Positions 1-6,027 of a DNA stretch of 8,614 nucleotides are shown piece by piece. A program made the translations under genes and the position numbers. The stretch lies in the NCBI GenBank assembly GCA_029863035.1, contig JAOTWH010000086.1:1-8614 (forward strand), read 5' to 3'. Each line of letters starts with the position of its first letter. Position 1 is the first letter of the stretch. The notes beneath the pieces are model-generated. The model did no database searches and was not told the DNA's origin. It saw only the letters and a program-made list of their open reading frames with translations. The DNA comes from Acidimicrobiia bacterium (GTDB lineage: Bacteria; Actinomycetota; Acidimicrobiia; UBA5794; JAOTWH01).

Positions 1-20
1 GACTTTTGGACCTTCTCCAT
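1..20 (-). CDS. 5' end of an unidentified gene, cut by the left edge
   Basis: Only the first six codons and two bases of a seventh are inside the window. They read M-E-K-V-Q-K and then a serine codon (TC-). The start is an ATG at 20-18 on the minus strand. It is preceded by a textbook Shine-Dalgarno AGAGGAG (complement of 28-34) with a 7-nt spacer, which is the main reason to call a gene here. It lies 44 bp downstream of the menD stop in the same orientation, so it is probably the next gene of the men operon. Too little protein is visible to name it. An early K-V-Q-K stretch is compatible with a UbiE/MenG-type methyltransferase, but that is only a guess from context; other menaquinone genes or an unrelated gene fit equally well. 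Confidence 0.55.
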
Positions 21-27
21 GTTGGAT

Positions 28-34
28 CTCCTCT
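28..34 (-). promoter_or_regulatory. Strong ribosome binding site for the left-edge gene
   Basis: The minus strand reads AGAGGAG, a near-complete anti-16S match, 7 nt before the ATG at 20-18. It decides the start of the truncated gene, since almost no coding sequence is available to judge it by. Confidence 0.6.
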
Positions 35-64
35 CGCCGCTGCCACGTTACCGGGGGTTGAGCC

Positions 65-1762
65 CTACAGCGCCTGCCTAACAGCGTCGGCGGCTGCGCG
101 GTGGAGAGCAACGTTGCCGACCCGATCGGTGCGCACCTGCACCAGCCGGGGATGGCCGGTGGGCGAAGCGATCAGCCGACGCAAATGGTCTCTGTCGGCG
201 GTCTCGACGGCATCGACGCCGAATGCTCTCGCAACGGATACGAAATCGAGGCCATGCGGGGTGGCAAAGATCCGTTCGAAGGTTTCTCGATCTCCCTCCG
301 CTTGGGGGAGGAACTCGAATATCCCCCCGCCGTCGTTGTGGATCACGATGACTGTTGCGTCGATGTCGAGGCGCGCCGCGGTCGCCAGGGCTCCGATGTC
401 GTGCAGCGCGGATAGATCTCCGGCCAGTAGATAGGCAGGCCCGCCGCCGATGGCCGAACCGAACCCTGAGCTGAGGAATCCGTCGATTCCGTTGGCTCCC
501 CGATTCGCTAGGACGCGCAACGCTCCAGGGCGTCGCGCCATGAACGCATCAACATCGCGCACCGGCATGGACGAGGCCGCCCACAGGGTTGAGTCCTGGG
601 GCATCGAATCGCCAAGCGCCAGGACCACGCCAGGTTCTGTGGGGAATCCGAAGCCTCTGACGGCTGCGTCGAGAGCAGCGGCGGCCACGTCGTCGGCTCG
701 TCTCCAGCTTTGCGCCCACCCTGAGGGTGCCTGGTGGGTGATGGCCTTGGTGAGCGAGGTAGCGGCCATTATCGGATCGGAGCGCAGCATGATGGCTGCG
801 GAGGCGTCTGGGTCGCGCCACCCCGCCCGATCGATGATCACCTGCGGGACGTCGGCGTTGTCGGCAAGCCATCGGACCACCGGCTTCGAGGTGGGCAGCG
901 CCCCGATCCGGATGACCGCCTCCGGCTTGTTGGCGGCCAACCACCCCACCTCGGTCAAGGCGTGGCCTGTGGCTACCACCATCGATTGATCATGCGACCC
1001 AGCTCGCAGCTGTGATAGCCCGTCGGCCATGACGGGGAAGCCCCCCGCCGCGCCAAGCGCCGCTACCGGTCCCGCCAAAGCGGGATCGTTCTGAGGCCCA
1101 ACGACGATCAGTGTCCGACGGCCCGCGATGACGTTGGCTACCTCTGACACGGCAGCCTCGTCTGGCGCCAGCATGGCGGCGTGGTAGCTGGGTTGGCGGC
1201 TCTGCGCTGGCGGTGCCGCGCTCTCAACAGGCACCAGCGGCTCGCGGAACGAGAAGTTGAGATGCACTGGACCCATCGGAGCGTCCATCGTGTCGGCCCA
1301 GGCTCGCACCGCAAGCGCAGGAGCAGTTCGGACGAACTCCGGCGTTGCTTCGGGCACCCCCACCTCGTGAAACCACTTCACCGCGTCGCCGTAGAGCTTC
1401 ACCTGATCGACAGCCTGGGGAGCGCCAACACTGCGCAGCTCGGGTGGCCTGTCGGCAGTGAGGAGGAGAAGCGGGGTCTGACCCTGGATGGCCTCTACCG
1501 CGGCAGGCAACAGTTCGGCGGCCGCAGTGCCCGACGTTGTCACGACCGCGACCGGCTTATTGATCGTCTTTGCGAGGCCCAGGGCGAAGAAGCCGGCCGA
1601 CCGTTCGTCGTGGAAGACCAGATCTTGGATGGCTGGGTGCGAGGCGAATGTAAGCGCCAGGGGAGAGCTGCGGGATCCGGGAGCTATCGCGACATGAGAC
1701 AAGCCCAATGAGGCAAGTGCATCAACGAATGGCCCGACGAACGCATAGTTTCGGTCGCTCAT
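65..1762 (-). CDS. menD: MenD, 2-succinyl-5-enolpyruvyl-6-hydroxy-3-cyclohexene-1-carboxylate (SEPHCHC) synthase
   Basis: This thiamine-diphosphate enzyme of menaquinone synthesis decarboxylates 2-oxoglutarate and adds the succinyl unit to isochorismate, in the cytosol. The 565-residue length is normal for the family. Seen in the sequence: an N-terminal TPP pyrimidine-binding domain with the SRSSP substrate loop (30-34), the catalytic glutamate in HDERSAGF (E53), and the TTSGTA segment (75-80) followed by TADRPPELR (102-110). A central domain follows, and then the C-terminal pyrophosphate domain with NRGANGIDG (420-428), GDLSALHDIGAL (448-459) and the metal/TPP motif HNDGGGIFEF (475-484). The ATG start fits the family N-terminus (YAFVGPFVDAL). 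A weak GAGG lies 4 nt before it and a TANNNT box 8 nt before it. The gene is downstream of menB-menA but separated by 169 bp, so it may have its own promoter. No lesions are seen. Assignment is near certain. Confidence 0.96.
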   Translation of the reverse strand: MSDRNYAFVGPFVDALASLGLSHVAIAPGSRSSPLALTFASHPAIQDLVFHDERSAGFFALGLAKTINKPVAVVTTSGTAAAELLPAAVEAIQGQTPLLLLTADRPPELRSVGAPQAVDQVKLYGDAVKWFHEVGVPEATPEFVRTAPALAVRAWADTMDAPMGPVHLNFSFREPLVPVESAAPPAQSRQPSYHAAMLAPDEAAVSEVANVIAGRRTLIVVGPQNDPALAGPVAALGAAGGFPVMADGLSQLRAGSHDQSMVVATGHALTEVGWLAANKPEAVIRIGALPTSKPVVRWLADNADVPQVIIDRAGWRDPDASAAIMLRSDPIMAATSLTKAITHQAPSGWAQSWRRADDVAAAALDAAVRGFGFPTEPGVVLALGDSMPQDSTLWAASSMPVRDVDAFMARRPGALRVLANRGANGIDGFLSSGFGSAIGGGPAYLLAGDLSALHDIGALATAARLDIDATVIVIHNDGGGIFEFLPQAEGDRETFERIFATPHGLDFVSVARAFGVDAVETADRDHLRRLIASPTGHPRLVQVRTDRVGNVALHRAAADAVRQAL

Positions 1763-1776
1763 CTGGCCTCAGGTTA
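1763..1776 (-). promoter_or_regulatory. Candidate -10 box close to the menD start
   Basis: On the minus strand TAACCT (complement of 1771-1776) fits the actinobacterial -10 pattern TANNNT and ends 8 nt before the menD ATG. If used, the transcript would begin at or beside the start codon (a leaderless or near-leaderless mRNA). No good -35 is visible at 17-18 bp, and a GAGG that could act as a weak Shine-Dalgarno lies in the same 8 nt, so the call is tentative. Confidence 0.25.
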
Positions 1777-1798
1777 AGACGCCACGATGCCCACGCGA

Positions 1799-1826
1799 CG
1801 AAGCCGACCCGATCGGGTCGGCTTCG
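1799..1826. other. Perfect 28-bp palindrome between menA and menD
   Basis: The arm CGAAGCCGACCC (1799-1810), the centre GATC (1811-1814) and the arm GGGTCGGCTTCG (1815-1826) form a perfect inverted repeat: a 12-bp GC-rich stem with a 4-nt loop, or 14+14 bp as duplex DNA. It sits 105 bp after the menA stop and 36 bp before the menD start in the direction of transcription. On neither strand is it followed by a T-tract. It could be a terminator without a U-tail ending the menB-menA transcript, an RNA hairpin in a menD leader, or an operator just upstream of a start-proximal menD promoter. The structure itself is certain; the role is not. Confidence 0.6.
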
Positions 1827-1931
1827 CTCTATCTCGATTGGGCATCCGGAAGAATCGTCCGGTCAATCAGATGAACATCGCGTTCGTACGCAAATGAGAT
1901 ATCGGCAGTTCTCGGGCAACCTTGAGGGCGT
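1827..1931. other. Remainder of the menA-menD spacer, nothing recognised
   Basis: This is 105 bp of non-coding DNA after the menA stop. It is slightly more AT-rich than the genes. A TTGACC on the minus strand (complement of 1861-1866) resembles a -35 box, but no convincing -10 follows at 16-18 bp. No small gene with a Shine-Dalgarno was found here. Confidence 0.4.
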
Positions 1932-2819
1932 TCATAGTGAGTTCTCCATGACGATGCCGATGGTGACTAGTGCCCCGAAAACGGCCTGCAGGCGTGCAGT
2001 TCCCTCCAATGCCGCTATCAGAGATGGGCCGTTGGCCGGCAACACTATGCGGATCAGCCGGGGGGCCTCCCAAAACGCCAGTAGGCCCAACGCCGACCAT
2101 CGCGGCGTCAGCTCGGCGGCTCCGAAAACGGCTGTAAGTCCGGCGGCGCCGATCAACAGCGATGCATAGAACCAGCTCGAGCGACGTCGGCCCATTAACA
2201 CAGCAAGGGTCCTCTTGTCGGCTGCTTCGTCCGAAGCGATATCCCTCACGTTGTTGGCAACCAAGATGGCGGTGATCAGCAGGCCTATCGGCACCGCCAG
2301 CAGCCAAGCCTCCATTGGGGCCGATCTGTCATGGATGTATCGCGACCCCACCGTGGCCACCAACCCAAAGAACACGAACACCGAAACCTCCCCCAAGCCG
2401 TGGTAGCCGTACGGCAGGGGCCCCCCGGTGTAGGTGAGGGCGGCAGCGATCGACACCACTCCGATGATGACAATGACCCATCCCGCGATCGCGGTGAGGT
2501 ACACCCCTCCCGCAGTTGCGATGGCGAAGGCGATCCAGGTACCCCGTGTCACCTGGCGATCTGTGAGGATGCCCTCCGCTACGACGCGAGGCGGGCCCAC
2601 TCGGCTGGGGTTGTCCGCTCCCCGCCTGGCATCCGCCACATCGTTGGCGAAATTGACTCCGACCTGAATGGCCACCGCAGATAGCAGCGCGACGATCAGC
2701 GCATCGATTCGAAGCGAGTCGTCGAGTATGGCCAGGCTGGAGCCGACGATGACCGGTGTCGCTGCCGCGGTGAGGGTGGCCGGCCGGGCCGCCATGGCCC
2801 AGGCTCGGGCTCTGGTCAT
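1932..2819 (-). CDS. menA: MenA, 1,4-dihydroxy-2-naphthoate polyprenyltransferase
   Basis: This UbiA-superfamily integral membrane prenyltransferase attaches the polyprenyl tail to DHNA, giving demethylmenaquinone. It has 295 residues and several hydrophobic segments (for example about 38-56, 95-129, 143-158, 171-188 and 217-234). Both aspartate-rich Mg/diphosphate motifs are present: [14 protein letters not shown] (56-69) and [17 protein letters not shown] (189-205). [15 protein letters not shown] (130-144) is typical of MenA among UbiA proteins, and [10 protein letters not shown] (273-282) marks the C-terminal part. The start is placed at 2819-2817, where the ATG overlaps the menB stop as ATGA, which implies translational coupling. 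The frame stays open upstream for 69 more codons, but those lie inside menB and look unlike MenA. Context with menB and menD supports MenA over other UbiA-family enzymes. Confidence 0.92.
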   Translation of the reverse strand: MTRARAWAMAARPATLTAAATPVIVGSSLAILDDSLRIDALIVALLSAVAIQVGVNFANDVADARRGADNPSRVGPPRVVAEGILTDRQVTRGTWIAFAIATAGGVYLTAIAGWVIVIIGVVSIAAALTYTGGPLPYGYHGLGEVSVFVFFGLVATVGSRYIHDRSAPMEAWLLAVPIGLLITAILVANNVRDIASDEAADKRTLAVLMGRRRSSWFYASLLIGAAGLTAVFGAAELTPRWSALGLLAFWEAPRLIRIVLPANGPSLIAALEGTARLQAVFGALVTIGIVMENSL

Positions 2820-3634
2820 GGAAGTCGCGGGTATTTGCCGAACTCCGGCTTGCGCTTCTCTAGGAACGCGTCTCTTCCCTCTTGGGCCTCTTCGCTCATG
2901 TAATAGAGGAGCGTGGCGTCGCCCGCCAGCTGTTGGATTCCGGCCAGGCCATCCGTGTCGGCGTTGAACGATGCCTTGAGCATCCGCAGCGCCAGGGGAG
3001 CGTTCTCCAAGATCTCCCCTGCCCACTTCATGGTCTCGGTCTCCAGCTGGTCGAGAGGAACCACCGTGTTGACCAGGCCCATCTCGTAGGCCTCATCAGC
3101 GCTGTACTGGCGGCACAGGTACCACATCTCGCGTGCCCGCTTATGGCCGACCATGCGAGCCAGCAACCCCGCCCCGTAGCCGCCATCGAACGACCCCACC
3201 TTGGGTCCGGTTTGACCGAAACGGGCGTTGTCGGCCGCGATCGTCAGGTCGCACACCACGTGTAGCACGTGTCCTCCACCGATCGCATAGCCGGCCACCA
3301 TGGCGATGACTGGCTTGGGAAGCGTTCGTATCTGGCGCTGTAACTCCAAAACGTTGAGGCGTGGGGTTCCGTGGGGATCGACGTACCCGGCGTCGCCCCG
3401 GATTCGCTGATCCCCTCCCGAGCAGAAGGCTTCATCGCCTGCTCCCGTCAGGACGACCACACCGATCTCGGAGTCGTTGCGGGCCTTGTCGAATGCATCC
3501 GACATCTCGAAAAGGGTGGTTGGCCGAAAGGCGTTGCGGACCTCGGGGCGGTTGATTGTGATCTTGGCCACACCCTCGTGGGTGTGATAAAGGATGTCCT
3601 CGTAGTCGCCATCCGGCTTCCAGGCGATACCCAT
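2816..3634 (-). CDS. menB: MenB, 1,4-dihydroxy-2-naphthoyl-CoA synthase
   Basis: This crotonase-fold enzyme catalyses the Dieckmann-type ring closure of OSB-CoA to DHNA-CoA in the cytosol. It has 272 residues, the usual length. Seen: [12 protein letters not shown] (70-81), including the oxyanion-hole glycine region; the second oxyanion segment [16 protein letters not shown] (115-130); [16 protein letters not shown] (139-154); LCRQY (173-177); and [16 protein letters not shown] (242-257). By alignment with E. coli MenB (offset 13) these give S148, D150 and Y245 as active-site residues. G143 occupies the bicarbonate-binding glycine position, marking a type I, bicarbonate-dependent enzyme. The start ATG at 3634-3632 has the strong Shine-Dalgarno AGAGGAG 5 nt away. 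Upstream in-frame codons run into the divergent menE and are not MenB-like. It is the first gene of the leftward men operon. Confidence 0.97.
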   Translation of the reverse strand: MGIAWKPDGDYEDILYHTHEGVAKITINRPEVRNAFRPTTLFEMSDAFDKARNDSEIGVVVLTGAGDEAFCSGGDQRIRGDAGYVDPHGTPRLNVLELQRQIRTLPKPVIAMVAGYAIGGGHVLHVVCDLTIAADNARFGQTGPKVGSFDGGYGAGLLARMVGHKRAREMWYLCRQYSADEAYEMGLVNTVVPLDQLETETMKWAGEILENAPLALRMLKASFNADTDGLAGIQQLAGDATLLYYMSEEAQEGRDAFLEKRKPEFGKYPRLP

Positions 3635-3698
3635 GCTTACTCCTCTGGCTGCGCAGTTACTGTAGTGGCGAGTCCGAAACCGCCTCCCCGGAGCTCCT
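3635..3698. promoter_or_regulatory. Divergent menB / menE intergenic promoter region
   Basis: These 64 bp separate the starts of two divergently transcribed menaquinone genes, so both promoters must lie here or inside the facing genes. The leftward Shine-Dalgarno AGAGGAG (complement of 3640-3646) serves menB, and GGAG (3690-3693) precedes the menE TTG by 5 nt. The least GC-rich core, around 3656-3667, contains TACTGT/TGTAGT on the plus strand and TACAGT on the minus strand, each a partial -10 match, so overlapping back-to-back promoters are possible. No clear -35 box or operator was identified. That promoters are present is inferred from gene layout; the exact boxes are speculative. Confidence 0.45.
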
Positions 3699-5063
3699 TT
3701 GCCCGACCTGCTAGCCATCGCCGCCGAGACACACCCCGAACGACCTGCCGTGGTTTTCGAGGGCGTCGCCATGAGCTATAGCGAACTCGACGCTGCAGCA
3801 TCCGGCTTCGCCGCTTCGTTGGCCGCTTTGGGAGTGAGCAGTGGCGATCGGGTAGGGCTGTGGTCCGCCAATAGTCCTGATGCGGTGATCGCGTTGTGGG
3901 GCATTCCCCGGGCGGAATGCACCGCGGTTCCGCTCAACACTCGCTTGCCCGCCGTTCAGGCGCAAGGCCTGTGCCGCTTGGCAACTGTGGAGCTGGTCCT
4001 GACCGATGACCCGTCCATCCAGCTCGGTACCCGCACGGCCGACCTCGCCACTTTGCCGAGCGGACCACCGCTCGCTGACGCTCAGCCAGACGGCCAAGCG
4101 CCATTGATCGTGTTCACCTCGGGAAGCCGCGGTGGGCCCAAGGGGGTGCTTCTCACCTCATCCAACCTCGAGGCGTCGGCAAAGGCGTCGGGACTGCACA
4201 TCGGAAACGACGAGAACGATCGGTGGCTGGTAGCCCTTCCTCTCTTCCATGTCGGCGCCATCGCCGTTCTGTGGCGAGCGGCCATGACCGGTGGTGCTGT
4301 GGCATTGGAACGGTCATTCGATCCCGGCCGCGTTGGCGAAATGTTGGGCCCCGAAGCGACCGTGGCATCGCTGGTGCCAACCATGTTGCGGCGCCTGCTC
4401 GATGCCTACCCGGGTCGCTTCGACGGTGTGAGGGCAGTCCTGGTGGGCGGCGGCCCGGTCGATATGGAGTTGCTGGCTCGGGCTGTCACGACCGGCCTGC
4501 CCGCCGTTGCAACCTACGGGATGACGGAGATGGCATCCCAGATCGCCACCCAACCACTGGGCTCGGAACCTGAATCTGGATTGCGGTTACTGCAGGGGGT
4601 CGAGCTGAGGATCGGAGCGACGCAGCAGATCGAGGTGAAAGGCCCCATGTTGTCGCCCGGATACGTTGGCGAGGCGACCCGCGACCCCAACGATTGGTTC
4701 TCTACGGGAGATCGGGGAGTGCTCGATGACGACGGTGCGCTGTCGATGCTTGGGCGGGCTGACGACGTGATCCTTAGCGGAGGCGAGAACGTAGACCCGG
4801 AGGTGGTCGAGCAGGCCTTGATCGGCCACCCCGCGGTGAAGGATGCAGGCGTGTTCGGCGTGCCAGATGAGGAATGGGGCCGACTGGTGGTGGCTGCGGT
4901 GGTCCGCGGCGACCAGGAAGTCTCGGCAGAGGAGCTCGAGGACTTCTCACGGGAGCGCCTGGCCGGCTTTCAGATCCCGCGCCGGTGGATGTTCGTGCCC
5001 GAGTTGCCGCGCGATCAGCTTGGCAAGCTGCAACGGGATTCACTCGGCTCGAACGTGCTTTAG
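3699..5063 (+). CDS. menE: MenE, o-succinylbenzoate-CoA ligase
   Basis: This ANL-superfamily adenylating enzyme converts o-succinylbenzoate, ATP and CoA to OSB-CoA, the substrate of MenB. It has 454 residues, close to the E. coli enzyme. Motifs in order: the P-loop [12 protein letters not shown] (139-150), PLFHVGA (181-187), [13 protein letters not shown] (271-283), [12 protein letters not shown] (335-346), [14 protein letters not shown] (352-365), and the C-terminal lysine motif [11 protein letters not shown] (436-446) with the adenylation lysine at K443. The start is a TTG with GGAG 5 nt upstream. The next in-frame ATG (3771) would remove [11 protein letters not shown], a stretch conserved at the N-terminus of ANL enzymes, so TTG is preferred. 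General acyl-CoA synthetases look similar; the OSB substrate is inferred from the divergent menB-menA-menD neighbours. It is followed after 9 bp by an SDR gene, probably in one operon. Confidence 0.9.
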   Translation: MPDLLAIAAETHPERPAVVFEGVAMSYSELDAAASGFAASLAALGVSSGDRVGLWSANSPDAVIALWGIPRAECTAVPLNTRLPAVQAQGLCRLATVELVLTDDPSIQLGTRTADLATLPSGPPLADAQPDGQAPLIVFTSGSRGGPKGVLLTSSNLEASAKASGLHIGNDENDRWLVALPLFHVGAIAVLWRAAMTGGAVALERSFDPGRVGEMLGPEATVASLVPTMLRRLLDAYPGRFDGVRAVLVGGGPVDMELLARAVTTGLPAVATYGMTEMASQIATQPLGSEPESGLRLLQGVELRIGATQQIEVKGPMLSPGYVGEATRDPNDWFSTGDRGVLDDDGALSMLGRADDVILSGGENVDPEVVEQALIGHPAVKDAGVFGVPDEEWGRLVVAAVVRGDQEVSAEELEDFSRERLAGFQIPRRWMFVPELPRDQLGKLQRDSLGSNVL

Positions 5064-5072
5064 CATCGGCCA

Positions 5073-5858
5073 ATGGACCTAGGCCTCGAAAACAAGCGTG
5101 CCTTAGTCGGCGCCGCATCGTCCGGGCTGGGCTTGGCAGTCGCCACCGCCTTGGCAGCCGAGGGTTGTCGGCTGTCGATCTCTTCTTCCAATGAGACCCG
5201 CATCGCCGAGGCTGCTGCCGTCATCTCGTATCGGACCAACGCCAAGGTGACATATCGGGCCTGCGACGCCAGGGACCCGGTGGCGCTTGCGGATTGGATC
5301 GACGAGACGGCGGAGCGCGAAGGGGGCATCGATATCGTTATCCCCAACTCCGGAGGTCCCCGGCCCGGTACCTTCGCTGAACTCGAGGACTTCGACTGGG
5401 AGGCGGGCTACAAGCTCACGCTCATGTCGGCGGTTCGCACCGCCAGGGCAGCCAAACCCCACATGCCGCCTGGGTCCGCCATGCTCTTCATGACGTCAAG
5501 TTCGGTGAAAGAGCCCATCGAGCACTTGGTGTTGTCCAACGTCTATCGAGCCGGCGTGGCGTCGCTGGCCAAGACGTTGTCGCGCGAATGGGCGCACCAA
5601 GGCATCAGGGTGAACCAACTCGTGCCAGGCCGCATTTCCACCGCTCGTGTCGACTCGCTCGACGCTGCTGTTGCCGCCGTGCAGGGCATCACCCGTCAGG
5701 AGGTGCAGTCGAGGTTGGCAACGGCAATACCGCTCGGTCGTTACGGCACCGCAGACGAATTTGCCTCGGCTGCCGTCTTCCTCGTTTCCCAGGCCGCGGC
5801 GTACATAACCGGCGCCACCCTCGTAGTCGACGGAGGAGCGCTGCGCAGCGTGATGTAG
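5073..5858 (+). CDS. Atypical short-chain dehydrogenase/reductase-like protein (BKR-like, degenerate active site)
   Basis: A 261-residue Rossmann-fold protein of the SDR superfamily. The nucleotide motif is GAASSGLG (13-20) instead of the usual TGxxxGxG, and the NNAG motif reads PNSGGP (91-96). The catalytic serine fits S142 in TSSSVKEP (141-148). Thirteen residues on, where the catalytic tyrosine belongs, is S155, and the lysine position (Y+4) is R159, in LSNVYRAGVASLAKTLSRE (154-172). The C-terminal part, with NQLVPGRI (181-188) and YITGATLVVDGG (244-255), is ordinary. This matches the NCBI CDD subgroup for BKR-like SDRs described as lacking a perfect NAD motif and catalytic tetrad (recalled, not searched). 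The gene starts 9 bp after menE with no good Shine-Dalgarno, suggesting reinitiation. It is not a known menaquinone step. Substrate and activity are unknown, and annotation as 3-oxoacyl-ACP reductase would be unsafe. Confidence 0.85.
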   Translation: MDLGLENKRALVGAASSGLGLAVATALAAEGCRLSISSSNETRIAEAAAVISYRTNAKVTYRACDARDPVALADWIDETAEREGGIDIVIPNSGGPRPGTFAELEDFDWEAGYKLTLMSAVRTARAAKPHMPPGSAMLFMTSSSVKEPIEHLVLSNVYRAGVASLAKTLSREWAHQGIRVNQLVPGRISTARVDSLDAAVAAVQGITRQEVQSRLATAIPLGRYGTADEFASAAVFLVSQAAAYITGATLVVDGGALRSVM

Positions 5859-5866
5859 CAGGGTTT

Positions 5867-5885
5867 CTTCCCCCTCAGGGGGAAG
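5867..5885. terminator. Hairpin after the SDR gene, probable terminator
   Basis: CTTCCCCC (5867-5874) pairs perfectly with GGGGGAAG (5878-5885) around a TCA loop, starting 9 bp after the SDR stop codon. No U-tract follows. Placement supports a terminator for menE-SDR, and it is also the left end of the hairpin-rich element. Confidence 0.45.
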
Positions 5886-6001
5886 TACCTCGGGCCCGTC
5901 TCCTCCCCCATCGGGGGAGGTGCCGAGCAAAGCGAGGCGGAGGGGGCTCTTGCCCGAGGGGATGGGGGTGGAGTCGATCACATCGTCCACCCTCCCCCTA
6001 G

Positions 6002-6022
6002 CCCCCTCCCTGAGGGAGGGGG
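6002..6022. terminator. Hairpin after the oligopeptidase gene, probable terminator
   Basis: CCCCCTCCC (6002-6010) pairs perfectly with GGGAGGGGG (6014-6022) around a TGA loop, beginning 5 bp beyond the stop codon of the minus-strand peptidase. It has no T-tract on the minus-strand downstream side. It is the right end of the hairpin-rich element. Confidence 0.45.
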
Positions 6023-6027
6023 AATCC

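Larger units (their letters stand above)
5867..6024. repeat. Composite G/C-tract hairpin element between convergent genes (REP/MITE-like)
   Basis: Nearly the whole 169-bp spacer between the convergent SDR and peptidase genes is made of inverted repeats. Hairpins: 5867-5885 (8-bp stem, loop TCA); 5902-5920 (CCTCCCCC / GGGGGAGG, loop ATC); 5966-5992 (GGGTGGA / TCCACCC enclosing CGAT-CAC-ATCG); 6002-6022 (CCCCCTCCC / GGGAGGGGG, loop TGA). A longer-range pair, CCTCGGGC (5888-5895) with GCCCGAGG (5952-5959), encloses the second hairpin. The outer ends are mutually inverted, TTCCCCCTC (5868-5876) and GAGGGGGAA (6016-6024), like short terminal inverted repeats. No coding potential is seen. It may be a non-autonomous mobile or REP-type repeat, a bidirectional terminator, or both. 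Only one copy is in the window, so dispersal cannot be judged here. Confidence 0.55.

Noticed and set aside
1861..1866. TTGACC as a -35 box for menD
   Set aside because: No -10-like hexamer lies 16-18 bp downstream on the minus strand, and the position is almost 100 bp from the start.
1867..2307. 146-codon minus-strand reading frame
   Set aside because: It overlaps menA in another frame, shows no domain, and is a shadow typical of GC-rich coding DNA.
2820..3026. N-terminal extension of menA by 69 codons
   Set aside because: The frame is open but lies entirely within menB, and its translation is arginine/glycine-rich and unlike any MenA N-terminus. The ATGA overlap gives a better start.
3635..3772. 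N-terminal extension of menB by 46 codons
   Set aside because: It would cross the divergent spacer and the start of menE. The ATG at 3634 has a strong Shine-Dalgarno and gives the standard 272-residue MenB.
5073..5858. Annotation of the SDR as FabG (3-oxoacyl-ACP reductase)
   Set aside because: The catalytic Tyr and Lys are replaced and the neighbours are not fatty-acid genes, so the superfamily name is the most that the sequence supports.
5867..6024. CRISPR array or protein-coding insertion sequence
   Set aside because: The inverted repeats differ in sequence and spacing, there are no regular direct repeats with spacers, and no open frame for a transposase exists in 169 bp.
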